From assembly GCF_964204865.1 (NCBI RefSeq), contig NC_135255.1, positions 18,815,135 through 18,879,134 on the forward strand: DNA of 64,000 bases, read 5' to 3'. The translations under genes were made by a program, and so were the position numbers. A model generated the notes under the pieces. The model made no database searches. It worked only from the letters and a program-made list of their open reading frames with translations, and was not told where the DNA came from. Of this stretch, positions 33,292 through 44,360 are shown one piece after another (position 1 is the first letter of the stretch; the number at the start of each line of letters is the position of its first letter). The stretch comes from Styela clava. Lineage: Eukaryota; Chordata; Ascidiacea; Stolidobranchia; Styelidae.

Positions 33292-33495
33292 GGTACTCCC
33301 AAACTATATGAACCAAGATGGCGGACACCGGAACGTAGTATGTGTACCAGGATAGGCCCCAATTTTCCTTAGTTTAGTTCTATTACGAGTTTGGGGAATA
33401 GCCAAGTGTCTCCCGTAGTATTTATTTGTACCTGAAATTATGGTCTAACCCTAACCTGCTGTCTAACATCTTGGTTCACATACTTCAGGTGTACC
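33292..33495. mobile_element. MITE, 'ggtactcc' family
   Basis: The left arm 'ggtactcccaaactatatga' plus 'accaagatggcgg' is mirrored by '...aacatcttggttcaca' and 'tacttcaggtgtacc'. The inner 'gagtttggggaatagccaag' is shared with 34489-34640 and 40049-40275. Confidence 0.6.
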
Positions 33496-33499
33496 GATA

Positions 33500-34480
33500 C
33501 ATCGGACTATAAGGCACAATGGTTTGTAAGACAATATCTGTACTAGATCATACTATTCGATCGTAAATTGCCTCATTTTCATTCTGGCCTCATGTATTCA
33601 GGCGAGAGGTTAGTATTCATACAAATATTTGCATGAACCCTTACTCAAAATTCAGTCACATCGCCAGATTTACCTGTTGCCATACTTTTTAACAACTATA
33701 AGAAATGCCTGATTTTACAAGGTCTGGTTGAGTTTTTTACAGATGTATATGAATGAACTGCACAAACTTCAAATGTTTCTTAGACAGACTAAGAAAAAGT
33801 GTTTTGCATTGTGTGATGTTTGGGAAAATGGGAAATTATATTTAATATACTGTAGCAGTATCAAATGGCACGTGGTACAGTCATTTTGGCTTTTAATAAT
33901 TTCACAAACTTCTCGAAATACCTGCAAATTTTATTCTTTCTGTTATACAAAACGTCAAAACGTTCTTGGAGATCATTGCATAAGCTTTGTTTCTGTACAA
34001 TTTTTTCCCAGTTGTACTTCCAACTGTCTAACATGCATTTTCTCTGGAAACTTTTACTGTCAATGTTTGATATTTATTCAAGTATTTGGTGATTTAGAGT
34101 TACTCATAATATATTTTGATAAAGATTTCAAATTCAATATCGAACAGGATTCCTGTTTTGTAAATTATCGACAATCAAGCAAGTGCACTTGTAGATTGTT
34201 GTGTTAAATTATTGTTGGGAGAAAATCAATTTTTATCTTCGCAACTAACAAACCAATATAGTGAAGCCACTGGAGGGCTAATATTTGACTCAAAATTTTG
34301 CTGTTCAAATTTGAATCAGGAGAGAACAGTCTATTCCGTCCCACTTGGCCCCCCGCTCACGCCTGGCTGATAATCTTTTGAGCAAACTCAGTGCTCAAAC
34401 GATGTCCTATTTTACCGCTATTTCTGCATGACTTTCATAAATTTTAAATTTTGCTCTAATTTCTTTTATGATAAATTAGG
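33500..34480. other. uncertain stretch, possible exon remnant
   Basis: An acceptor-like 'gagttttttacag' at 33742 is followed by about 40 protein-like codons ('MNELHKLQMFLRQTKKK', 'LCDVWENGKLYL'). The frame then becomes T-, F- and C-rich and ends at 34207. I cannot name a family, and nothing upstream connects to it. The rest to 35460 is AT-rich with an AATAAA at about 35412, as a long 3' UTR might be. Confidence 0.2.
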
Positions 34481-34488
34481 GTGCTCTT

Positions 34489-34640
34489 GAAGTATGCGAA
34501 CCAAGATGGCGGACATCGGAACGTAACACGGGTAACAGGTTTGGGTTAGGCGAGAATTTTTTCAAATTTTCCTTATTTTAGTCCTATTATCAGTTCGAAG
34601 ACTAGCCAAGAGCCTTGGTTCGCATACTTCGGGAGCCCCT
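34489..34640. mobile_element. MITE, 'ggtactcc' family
   Basis: The left arm 'ggtgctcttgaagtatgcga' plus 'accaagatggcgg' is mirrored by 'ccttggttcgcatacttcgg' and 'gagccc'. Confidence 0.7.
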
Positions 34641-36050
34641 AAATTAATTATATGTTAATGTATGTACAAGCAATCCATGCAAATCCTGTTTACACTAACA
34701 AATGTTGAATTCTAATTAATCCTGATTGTATTTCGACTGTTTTTTTAACTCGACTGTACAAGATTCGCATTTTATTCATTCCATCATAATTAACAGAAAT
34801 TTTGCTATTGGTATTGTTTACGAGTTATATAATGTGTTACAATTTTTGTACATATGTTAAATTATCTGATAGGGATTCTACCAATTTTATTACCAATTTT
34901 ATTTTTTCTAGCTTTTTATGCATTTGGCAATTGCTTGTGCTATATTTTTCCACAAACAAGGTCATGTTGACAATCACAAAAAAACTTCCATTTCCTGAAT
35001 TTTACCCACTTAAGATTGTACTGAAATGAAATAGGTGCTTCATGTAAAGGAGGAAATGTACTAACTGGTACAATGGTTCTTCTCAACTGTGCTTTATTTA
35101 TACTTCATAGTATATTTTAGCTTTGTTTCAAACTGTATTGAGCACTTGAAAAAATTGGACTTTTGTTAGGGAAGAGAAGAACTAACAGATGCTATGTCTC
35201 TTATATCATGCATTTGGTGTTGTGTGCTCATTAAATAGTTTAACACAAATTTCTGTAGAAAGTTTAAAAAGCATAAACACCACTTCACTGGAATCTCCCC
35301 CTTTTTGATTGTTATTAGTGCACACATTGTTTTCAAATTTAGACTTCAGATGTTGATTTTTGCCTTCCACCTTTAATTGCTTTTATCCCTGTATTGGTTG
35401 ATAATACATTAAAATAAAACGAAAATTGTCAGCAAAATGTGAACTTGTTTAATATTAAAAGGCTTTAGGCAGGGATTGGGGGCGTGAATCTAGCTGCGAA
35501 ATTTAACCATAATTTATTCGAGGAGCAGATTATTGGACATGGAGTGGGCCTATGGATCATCAAAATGTGCGCACCTTGTGACGGTTCAGCGAACTCATGC
35601 TTAGCGAAAATGGGAGGTTTTAACGGGATCGGTGGACTGTGGAACTTGATCTGGTAATACAGTGAAATGGCTTGGATCAATTGGTATTTTAATTGACGTT
35701 GCAAGAGGAATGGATAATCGTAATGGTGTGGGGGTGGGGTTAATATCTCCGGCTCCTTGTTGACAAATATCCTGAACCTCCAGTCAAGAGATGACTTGGT
35801 AATAAGTTGAGTCATCTATAAAGGGGTTTCCGCAACTGGGGTCCGCGGACCCCTGACGTTTCGTGATGACTGTACCGTGGACCCGCAGAAATATGAAAAG
35901 AGTGTGATCAATCTTAAATGATCAAAACCCGGAGAAACAGAATTTGAACTTGTCTGATCAAACGCATTACCGATATAAACAAAATTATTTGAAGTCCATT
36001 ACGTAGAATCAAGATATCAATCAGAAAAAAAATGTTGATAGTTGGTCAAA
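34641..36050. other. no gene seen; hAT end at 35825
   Basis: 'ggggtttccgcaactggggt' followed by 'ccgcggacccc' near 35822-35850 is an hAT-type terminus. The remaining sequence has only short frames with no recognisable protein. Confidence 0.4.
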
Positions 36051-36051
36051 G

Positions 36052-36156
36052 GGTACTCCCGTAGTATGTATACTAGGTTAGGGTTACTTGGCTGATCCCC
36101 GAACTTGTAATAGAACTAAAATATGGAAAATCTTGGTTTACATACTACAGGAGTAC
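36052..36156. mobile_element. MITE, 'ggtactcc' family
   Basis: The left end 'ggtactcccgtagtatgtat' is mirrored by 'tttacatactacaggagtac'. The centre contains 'ttagggttacttggct' as in sibling copies. Confidence 0.65.
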
Positions 36157-36309
36157 GGTACCGATCAAAGTGGTGGAGATTTAATATAGAAAAAAAGGAT
36201 GCAAACTATAATTGATGTCCTATTGTGGGGGATATTCTTGTAATTCGGGAACTGTGCTATATGTTGTAATTGTTCAATCTTCTTTCAGTCTTCATGCTAC
36301 AGAAAGAGA

Positions 36310-36535
36310 TAGGATCAGATTTACATATTTATCCTGGGAGAGAGGAAAGTATATGGCAAACTACAGCCGTTGTCTGGTTACCTGTCCGGGTTGAACCGAT
36401 TTGGAAGCATGGACTTGATGGTGGAGGAAGGAGTGACCGACCAAACGGCGGTGATGAGTCCAGCAATACTGTCTCACATTATTTACCCAATAGGAAATCG
36501 AGCCTGCGAACCCACGCAGGGTAATCAGGGGTGGG
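36310..36535 (-). mobile_element. tRNA-derived SINE
   Basis: The tail 'gatttacatatttatcctgg' is at the low-coordinate side. The body 'ggaagcatggacttgatggt' and a head remnant 'cgagcctgcgaacccacgca' (inverse of the B box) follow. Compare the fuller copy at 54611-54920. Confidence 0.65.
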
Positions 36536-37099
36536 GTGGCCAGAGTACCGTAAAACTGGGTAACAAAACACGCTTTACGTCGTTGCCTAAATGTTCAATT
36601 CACGTCACGAGTGGCGATGATAATGAAGACCATAGGATTTCTGGTGCGGCACTTTCAAGTTGTTTTTATACTAAAATGTCTCGTTTTATTTTCTCTCATC
36701 ATAACTTTAGATCCGAATATTCACTGATCATAGCCGATTTTGCTATATCCGATAATGTTTTGATAGCGTTTGTATATTACATATCGTATATAGTCTCACG
36801 ATGAATATTATTGAGCATGCATATGACCGAATTCTTTATTAAATGGACCTATTGTCGGTCGTGCATAAATCATGACAAAACACCAATTTGGCAACTTTGA
36901 TTTAAATTACTTAATACTTCATTTAAATTCAATAAACGGAACTCACTTGCAACAATGATTCTTGTTATTTATCGCTGATTATATATTCTTATATTTACCC
37001 AGCGTTTCTTTACTGCTTACAATTTTTCTATTTTAAATCATGCCGCCGTTCCAAATGGAGAAATTTGAATTGTCAGATCGAACGAAAATATTTTTCGGT

Positions 37100-37360
37100 A
37101 ATTGCCATTTAATAAATTACATTTCCAACATTTGATGCCGTGACCACGGAAAACTGTTGATGTGTATATTTCAGCCGATATTGATCCAATCGTACAAAAT
37201 ATCGCTGTTAATTTCAAATCTACACCAACTCGTCGGCGCCCGAATGTCTAGCGTCAAATCTGTAACAACGACGCATCATGACGTCTTCTTCGAAGTCAGC
37301 GACGTCGAGGTAACGTCAGTTCAGCGTGTGCGTCAGATGCTATTATTTTGATATAAAAAA
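37100..37360 (+). mobile_element. possible LTR-retrotransposon remnant
   Basis: 'catttgatgccgtgaccacg' at 37130 resembles the primer-binding-site neighbourhood of BEL or Gypsy elements. No LTR pair or polymerase frame is visible. The call is weak. Confidence 0.2.
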
Positions 37361-37721
37361 CTATTTTAATTGTTTCTCGAGTCTCCTGTGACATCTCGCG
37401 ATCAGTCTAATTGTGTATATACGATGATACCGCCCTCTATCGAATGACGGTATTTTGACAAAGTTAGCATCGGTAGAAGTCACAATTTGAGCCGCTCGAA
37501 AATGCTCCAGTGTCAATTTTATGCTAAAACGAATTTTTTTAATCAAAAAATAAATTGGATTGCGCGATTGAATATGGTAACAGATTGAGATATATAAGGA
37601 CTCACTATAGAAACTGCTAGAAGCACAATATGACGCTTTTTAGTCGAGATACAAACGATTGATTGAAAATTTCATCCGAAGATACAAGGCATTCGAAGCT
37701 ACCCGGTTTTACGATACTGGT

Positions 37722-37872
37722 ATTCCTAACGCTCAGCACCATACCATCAAGTCTATGCATCTGAAAACAGATAACAGGCCAACTAATTCCATACTCGACA
37801 TGAACTGGTAACGGGACAAGAATCTGTGGTTCTCAATCGACTTCCCTCACCCCGGGGATAAATATATAAATC
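37722..37872 (+). mobile_element. SINE 3' part
   Basis: The plus strand reads 'taccatcaagtctatgcatc ... ccccggggataaatatataa', which is the body and tail of the tRNA-derived SINE. Confidence 0.6.
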
Positions 37873-37884
37873 TTATCTTTTATT

Positions 37885-38400
37885 AGCTGAAGCGCAAAGC
37901 CATCGGTTCAGTCAGCAATCCGCAGGCCAGCCTCGTTTGGTGATTCCCCTGCAACCTTTCACCTATGACGTCATAATCATCAATTTCGAAAGGTGATTTC
38001 CAATAAACGAGTCTTTCAGAATTGTTAACATTTTGTAACTAATTATTAATCAAATATTTACGCACAAAAACAGAGCTTGTTATACTGGGAATCGTGCAAG
38101 AAATATGCGGTCCAAAAAAACGCCCTCTCTCAACTAGGCTTTGCGCATTATTGTCGTCATCACCGTGTTAAAGTTGCAGGATTGAATTTTATCAAATGAA
38201 AAATGTTGTTTGGATGACTTATAGAAAGATTTTATGGCTAGTTAGTGGTTTTGGTTATCTTCGGTAGGATGAAAGTTTCCGACCTTTGACCCCAGAAAGT
38301 TTATTCCTACATTTCACTATTACGGAGTTTTTGATGATATTTTGGGGGTGTATTCGTAAGTTGGCGCTTACAAGTCAATTTACATGATTATAACCATCAT
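37885..38400. repeat. long dispersed repeat, inverted partner of 6740-7265
   Basis: The reverse complement of most of 6740-7265. Both copies are flanked on one side by SINE-type sequence. The two copies together form an inverted repeat with a 31-kb spacer. Confidence 0.7.
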
Positions 38401-38497
38401 TTTGAATTTAAACTTACCCGCTTGGAATTTATAAGAACCTTTTAATGGTATGTGCCAATTTCTAGTCGTGAGTCATGAAACGCTATGTATAAAAATG

Positions 38498-38563
38498 GCG
38501 CTCCGGAATATGCGTACCACGATGGCGCACAACCTGAACCCTAACCTGGTACACATACTACGG
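38498..38563. mobile_element. short MITE fragment
   Basis: 'gcgctccggaatatgcgtac' and 'gatggcgcacaacctgaacc' are followed by 'taacctggtacacatactac', the two ends of the MITE family with most of the centre deleted. Confidence 0.6.
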
Positions 38564-38803
38564 TATGTTCAATATATACCCTGACTCACAACATCGGAAT
38601 AAGTGCGGGACTAATATACGATAAAGAGGAACACAACATTTTGAAGTTTCATTGCATTCGACAGGGGGTTATAAAAATTGAGAATCTTGTTTTAATCATT
38701 ATTTTGCTTAGTATATCCGAAAATACTTTTAAACACATATTGATTTCAATCAGATACTACAACCTGATGTTTGCCTATAAATATACTAATGATCTTAAGG
38801 ATG

Positions 38804-38911
38804 GGATTTACATATTTATCCCGGGGGAGAGGAAAGTCGATAAGACAGCTTAACCATATGGCGTCCGTTCGGTTACCAATCTATGTTGGGTATGGGTTTA
38901 GCTCAGTGGTT
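38804..38911 (-). mobile_element. SINE tail, broken by an hAT end
   Basis: 'gggatttacatatttatccc' to 'aatctatgttgggtatgggt' is the SINE 3' part. It is cut off by 'cagtggttcccaaactgggg' at 38912. Confidence 0.6.
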
Positions 38912-39690
38912 CCCAAACTGGGGTCCGTGGAGCTCTTTCGGAGAGTCCGCAAAATAAATCTGTAATATGGCTAATAGCTTAATTATACAAAAATTAAGTG
39001 TTTTAAATTTGCAAATACACATTTGTCGGTTTTTGCTGCTTCGCAATCACCACAGGAGACACTGATTCTGCACATTCTGTTCCGATCACTCTGCCCCATT
39101 GTGATGTCACAGAGCTGTGGGCCTGTGGTATCACAGAAAGAGTTCAATTCATGCCACCACAGGTTTACTAACTGCAAAGCTGACGCTGCCGTTTTGCACT
39201 TTACCAAATTTCGAAACAGACTAGATGTCACAGTTTCATTAGAAATGCGCTTTATATTCTTCTGTTCGATCCCTATACAGCAAATTCACTCTTTGTTGTG
39301 ATCTTTCTGAGAAGCTTGTAAATTAAAACAAAATACAAACACGAAAACCCATGCCTATGAGAAAAAGCAATCAACATCCATAGTATTTATTTTTGTCATT
39401 CAAAATTGAATTGAAGCTTGTATAAAAACTATAGAAAGTGAAGTAATTTTTCCAACAGAGGAATATTATTGTTTTCATAGAGGATATTTTACTTTGTATT
39501 TTCTAATCTTTTTTTTGTATATTATTATAATACAAATGGTAATTTATTCAAGCCGTATAAAATCCAGAGTGTGAGTTGTGCGTACTACTGGTTATGACCT
39601 ATTTAAAGATTGAATGACATATAATTTATTATTCTTATTGAGGGTGTAGCGAAAAATTGAAAAAGGCTGGGAACACTGCTATCGAAAACA
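38912..39690. mobile_element. hAT-like element, about 0.78 kb
   Basis: The left end 'cagtggttcccaaactgggg' plus 'tccgtgg' and the right end 'ggctgggaacactgctat' are imperfect inverted termini. The interior has no transposase; its short open frames on both strands look fortuitous. Confidence 0.5.
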
Positions 39691-40048
39691 GCAAAAGTAT
39701 TCACATTCATAATCTGCACCAAGTTGTGCTTTACGTCACAGCACAGAGATCAGTATATTCTCATAATTGTGCTTAATTGAAACAATACTGAATCAAATTA
39801 ATATTTTATTCAATATCGATTTAACCACAAAAGTATTGCACACTATTTTATTATAAAATCTGCAATCATCTTAAAATACTTTTAGTCTGAAAGCGGGAAA
39901 GAAGTTTGAACATGATGACCTATGGTCTCAAAACATTAGATGAAACAGAAAAGCATAAATAATCAGCCCAATTCTAGTTATTCATGAGAGTGGAAAAATT
40001 CGAACCTCCCATGATAATATTGACAATGGCGGAAGTTTTATAGGCCCC

Positions 40049-40275
40049 CCTGTACTATGTGAACCAAGATGGCGACAGCGGAACGTAGTATGTGTACCAG
40101 GTTACAGTTAGTCTATAATTTCAGATACAATACTACAGGAGTCACTTGGCTAGTCCCAGAACTCGTAATGGAAATAAAAAAAGGAAGATTGGAAAAAATT
40201 CTTGCCTAACCCTAACCTGGTACACATACTATGTACCGGTGTCCGCCATCTTGGTTCACATACTACGAGAGCGCC
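40049..40275. mobile_element. MITE, 'ggtactcc' family
   Basis: The left arm 'tactatgtgaaccaagatgg' is mirrored by 'gccatcttggttcacatact'. The centre has 'cacttggctagtcccagaac'. A second copy follows almost at once. Confidence 0.7.
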
Positions 40276-40303
40276 ATTTTATATACGGTATATATATATA
40301 TTT

Positions 40304-40538
40304 GGTACTCCTGTGGTATGCGAACCAAGATGGCGAACACCAGAACATAGTATGTGTACCAGGTTAGTGTTAGGCCATAATTTCAGGTACAAATACTATG
40401 GTAGTCACTTGGCTAGTCCACGAACTCGTAATTGGACTAAAATATGGAAAATCGGAATAAAATTATGGCCTAACCCTAACCTGGTACACATACTACATTC
40501 CGGTGTCCACCATTTTGGTTTGCATACTACAGGAGTAT
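40304..40538. mobile_element. MITE, 'ggtactcc' family, adjacent copy
   Basis: The left arm 'ggtactcctgtggtatgcga' plus 'accaagatggcg' is mirrored by 'ccattttggtttgcatacta' and 'caggagtatc'. It is separated from the previous copy by a short TA-rich stretch. Confidence 0.7.
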
Positions 40539-40806
40539 CTTTTTTTTTACTTTGGTGGTCAATGAATCATCCACTGCCTCTTTAAAAGAACTTTTTTAAT
40601 TTTTTAACAAAGTTTTTACAGAGCTGATTTTGGAAAAAAAGAATTTTTCAAACCTTATGGTACAATCGTCTTTTTGGACCCTGCCTAAATTCTTTTTCTT
40701 TTCAATAAATACCAAAACATTTTTTGTAGTGGCCACATTCAACGGGAGAGAAATAGAAGCGTTGAACTATTTTTTTAGTTCAACCCTAATGAAACATGGT
40801 TGATTT

Positions 40807-42216
40807 TTAGTCTACTTCTGGCATGGTTTCGTTATCAGTGTTGCAGGAATCGGGAATTTCATCAGAATGAAGTTCACAACTTAAATATTTGACTTCAGGG
40901 GCACATTCCTTGAAACTTTTAAACTGCAGACCTTTATCGACACACTCCCATGTTCTTGTATATACATGATAAAGGAAACAAGGGTATCTCTTTACAAAGA
41001 AGTCCCATAAGCCATTAACAGAACACCCGAATGCATGCTTGGTACCATTATCATCTTCCCAAATATGTACGTAACGATTGCGAAAAAAACGCATCAATTC
41101 ATATAGGGATTCGATGTTATAGTTCTCAGCCAGCTTTCCAAGAGTTTCTTTTTCCACTTTACATTCTGAACCTTGATTGATGTCCTCCAGGTCTTTATCA
41201 TCTATTTTAAGCTTTGCTTTCCAATCTTTATTTGCGAACACAAGAGATCCATCCAATGTGTAGTTTGACTTTAGCTTTTGGTCATAGGCTTCTTTGTAAG
41301 GCTTTTTATCACCTTTGACCTCCATTTTCAGGTAACTGAAAATTGTATCAATGAATTGACATTTCTTCGATTCAGACCAAAAAAATGGATGGCTAAGAAT
41401 ATTTTCATATCCAAATTCTCCGTCACACATTTTAATTATCAAATCATAGGCCAATGTGGGTTCATTATATTTCAAGAATCCATTTATAGAGTTCAGTTTT
41501 GTCATAAATTTGTCTATCAACTCAATTTTTTCGTTTATACGTTCATTCTCTGGTTTTGCACTCAATGCTAGTAAGCGAAGTTTATTTTTGAACTCTTCAT
41601 CTAAAGAGAACAAAATTTTTATTAAGTCTGACGCGTTAACCTTCTGTTTTTCATTACACAGTTTTGTCAAGTCATTGTATGTTTCACAATTAGGACTATG
41701 ATCCGCAACATTTCCATCTGAGAGAACATACAAAAAAATTTTAGCCAGATACTTCAAATCTTTGGCTTCAGTGTATGGATGAGCATCTGCAATGGCCAGT
41801 TGTTTACGTTTAGTGCATAGATAAATACAGGAAGAATCAAACTGTCCATGTACCACTTTATTCTTTTGCAAATCATACAGGCAATGCGTTATTTTTGAAA
41901 GCAGTTCCACACGAAACGAAGTAGTTAATCTCTCACATTGTTTGCTATTGTTCATGCCATGTATGGAAGTATCAACCGTGGTACTTTTCTGTTGACTTTG
42001 TATAATTTTTCTAAGAGATTCTTTGTAATTCACATTGGCTTCAAGAATGCTAGAACTCGACTTTGTTTTTTTTGATGCACTCGTAAAGGTGATGAAATGG
42101 TAAATAAGTCTTTGGTTTGATTGACTCGTTGATTTCACTTCTATGACATCAGCCTCATCTTTGAAATTTGTAATGGTGGTTGCTTTGCTATCTCGGTCAA
42201 TCAAATCATTATCCAT
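40807..42216 (-). CDS. gene E: pseudokinase-KEN ribonuclease (RNase L/IRE1-like)
   Basis: A 469-residue frame. The C-terminal third matches the KEN (kinase-extension nuclease) domain shared by IRE1 and RNase L. 'LSHPFFWSESKKCQFID' (275-291) is the hallmark kinase-KEN hinge, and 'LYELMRFFRNRYVHIWED' (371-388) carries the R-N-x-x-x-H catalytic pattern (R379, H384) with RNase L spacing. 'FFVKRYPCFLYHVY' (406-419) is the closing helix. The kinase part is degenerate: the catalytic loop reads VVHGQFDSSCIYL (no HRD) and the DFG position reads IAD, so no kinase activity is expected. No ankyrin repeats (RNase L) or lumenal/membrane part (IRE1) are visible. The frame is open upstream of the ATG to an acceptor-like TTGCCCAG, so 5' exons may exist. 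Likely role: regulated RNA cleavage in the cytosol, perhaps antiviral (inference). Confidence 0.85.
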   Translation of the reverse strand: MDNDLIDRDSKATTITNFKDEADVIEVKSTSQSNQRLIYHFITFTSASKKTKSSSSILEANVNYKESLRKIIQSQQKSTTVDTSIHGMNNSKQCERLTTSFRVELLSKITHCLYDLQKNKVVHGQFDSSCIYLCTKRKQLAIADAHPYTEAKDLKYLAKIFLYVLSDGNVADHSPNCETYNDLTKLCNEKQKVNASDLIKILFSLDEEFKNKLRLLALSAKPENERINEKIELIDKFMTKLNSINGFLKYNEPTLAYDLIIKMCDGEFGYENILSHPFFWSESKKCQFIDTIFSYLKMEVKGDKKPYKEAYDQKLKSNYTLDGSLVFANKDWKAKLKIDDKDLEDINQGSECKVEKETLGKLAENYNIESLYELMRFFRNRYVHIWEDDNGTKHAFGCSVNGLWDFFVKRYPCFLYHVYTRTWECVDKGLQFKSFKECAPEVKYLSCELHSDEIPDSCNTDNETMPEVD

Positions 42217-42302
42217 GGATAGAATAGTATAAATCTTATCAATAATTTCTGGGCAATATAAAGATATGGATTAAGCGTATAAGATATAGGCAAAACTAAT
42301 CA

Positions 42303-42560
42303 TTCCACAGCAGTGGTTCTCAAATTGTGAGGTGTACCTCACAAGTGGGGCGTACACAATTTTTTGAAGGAGCTCGAGGCTAATTGAAAACATTTGTTTC
42401 ACATTCCATACACGTATTTGCAATGTGTTTTTTTAATAAAAAATACATTCGCCCTACCATCTGCTAATTGTAGCTTATTGTAAGCTAGGTGGGGGGTGAG
42501 ACTTGACAAATTCTAAAAAGAGAGTGCGGCTTAAAAAGTTTGAGAACCACTGTTCTACAG
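42303..42560. mobile_element. complete hAT MITE with 8-bp duplication
   Basis: The element spans 42311-42552. Termini 'cagtggttctcaaa' and 'tttgagaaccactg' are perfect inverses. Flanks 'ttccacag' and 'ttctacag' are an 8-bp target duplication with one change. It lies about 90 bases upstream of the gene E start codon and could affect its promoter. Confidence 0.9.
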
Positions 42561-43195
42561 TATTTGAAAAACAAACTTTGATTTCATGGTAAACAGCAAA
42601 AATCATATGCAGTGAGGATAACAGAAGAAACAGAAAGATTAAATATGTTTATAATAGCTTTATATACAAAAGTTGAACATCAATACAAATAAAACAGTGC
42701 GTTGTTTTTTTCTAGGCACCTGTTAGGAAAGCTGGTCCGTGGTTTATCAAGCCAATGAATAAAATCTAGCTGTGGCACATAAGTTTTTCAAATTATCCCA
42801 ATCCAAATTTTAAGACTTGTCAATTTTTGATGACCTGAGGAAATATTACTATCAGCACAACCCTATCAAAAATTATTAATGCCCGATAAGGATTCCCTAA
42901 ATTGCGAAATGTTATTATCACAAAAGTTGTCTATTTTTAGAGAAATGAAAGAGACAATGACATAAGAGTCTTGCGAATTGGCATCAACATAAAGAGATGA
43001 ATCTAAAATCGCATTAAATAAGCAATTGCATGAAATTATCTTTCGAAGTCACATTTTTAAAGGTCGCAGTGTTGCATTATAGAGAGATGGACAGTAGGCT
43101 GTCAACAAAATTGAACATAGACGGTGTAATAAAATATGCATTTCTCTCCATGAATCACTTTAAAATGATCATTCATGACTTGTTACTGATTAAGA

Positions 43196-43440
43196 TGGAC
43201 TCGGCGTCTGGTGCATCGTGTGAAGCGTTAGAAATATTGTCATCCCTCATGACAACTTTGCATGGGTTCACAAGTTCTAATCCTTTGAGGGAATTCCGTA
43301 GTGTGATTCACGTAACTGCTGGGTGGTTACGGCTTCCTCCACCATCAAGTCCATGCATCTGGAACAAATAACTTACCGTACTAACTAATCTCATTCACGA
43401 CCTAAACTGGTAATATGACGAGAGGCCATGGTACCTTAAG
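43196..43440 (+). mobile_element. tRNA-derived SINE, degenerate head
   Basis: A head-like 'tggactcggcgtctggtgca' is followed by the body 'accatcaagtccatgcatct' and the tail 'gagaggccatgg'. Confidence 0.55.
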
Positions 43441-43449
43441 TTATTAATC

Positions 43450-44360
43450 CATTTAAAATCTTTTCCCCCTGAAACCAAGTAATACAGTTTAGTACCTTTC
43501 AGCAAATCCCACCACACTTAAACACTCAGAAATATTATTTATGCACAATAGGCTGTTTCTGTTAGAACAACGTTTCTCAAAATTAGGAGGAAATATCATT
43601 TTGTATTTGGTGTAGTTTCACAGATATTTTTTAGTTATTCATTACGGTACGTATTTATATATAAATTATTCAAACTGAGCAAAAGCCAGAGTGCGAGTTG
43701 TACATAGCACTAGCCTAGCAAAAGGAGGAATTTATCGAAAAAAAAACACTAAGAAAAGTAACAGTGATGATAGAAACAAAAACAGATGCAAGTAACAGTA
43801 TAAACAATTTTTAAAAATCATTTTATCGTGGCATTGGAGACTAAACAAGAAATATATATTTTTTGTTGATGATGACATGTAAGAAATATGCATGCAATGG
43901 CGCTACTTCAGTGATTTTAGTTAGGGTTAGGAACTTAATTCTATGACAATTTGCCTATGTGATTGAACGCATACCAAAGTGGCACCAAAACTGGATACGC
44001 AGGTCAATTAACAATTTTGCTATACCCAATCTGAATTGTTGATAAATGTTATAAATGAGACATGTTATAAATCAAAATGTAACTTGGAAAAATTCCAGTG
44101 CTTCTATTCAACAGTAAGGTTTTACATATTGTTAAAAACCAGTGGAAGCTTACACATGACCCTGTTCGGAGCAATTGAAGTGACATATAATAATAAAAAG
44201 TACTCCATCGAATTGGGTGAGCATGTTTGTAAAAGGGAAGGAGAACAGTGATGATACGGCTATTATAAAAAAATATATTTAAAAATTCCATTTTAATTGA
44301 AAAAACCAAAAATAATACTTCAAAAGATCTGGTACAAATACTGTCATGAATTTAATAAAA
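43450..44360. other. no supported gene
   Basis: A 71-codon plus-strand frame at 44036-44251 ('TLFGAIEVTYNNKKYSIE') has some protein-like character, but I see no splice context or family. The rest is AT-rich. Confidence 0.25.

Noticed and set aside
33728..34207. 159-codon plus-strand frame
   Set aside because: Only the first 40 codons look protein-like; the rest is rich in F, C, S and I as expected for T-rich non-coding DNA, and no homologue comes to mind. Kept only as an uncertain stretch.
36212..36804. 144-codon frame across the SINE at 36.3 kb
   Set aside because: The translated part is SINE sequence followed by anonymous DNA, with no family resemblance.
40146..40585. Frames through the adjacent MITE copies (73 and 127 codons)
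   Set aside because: They translate transposon arms (PNPNLVHIL... recurs wherever the MITE does).
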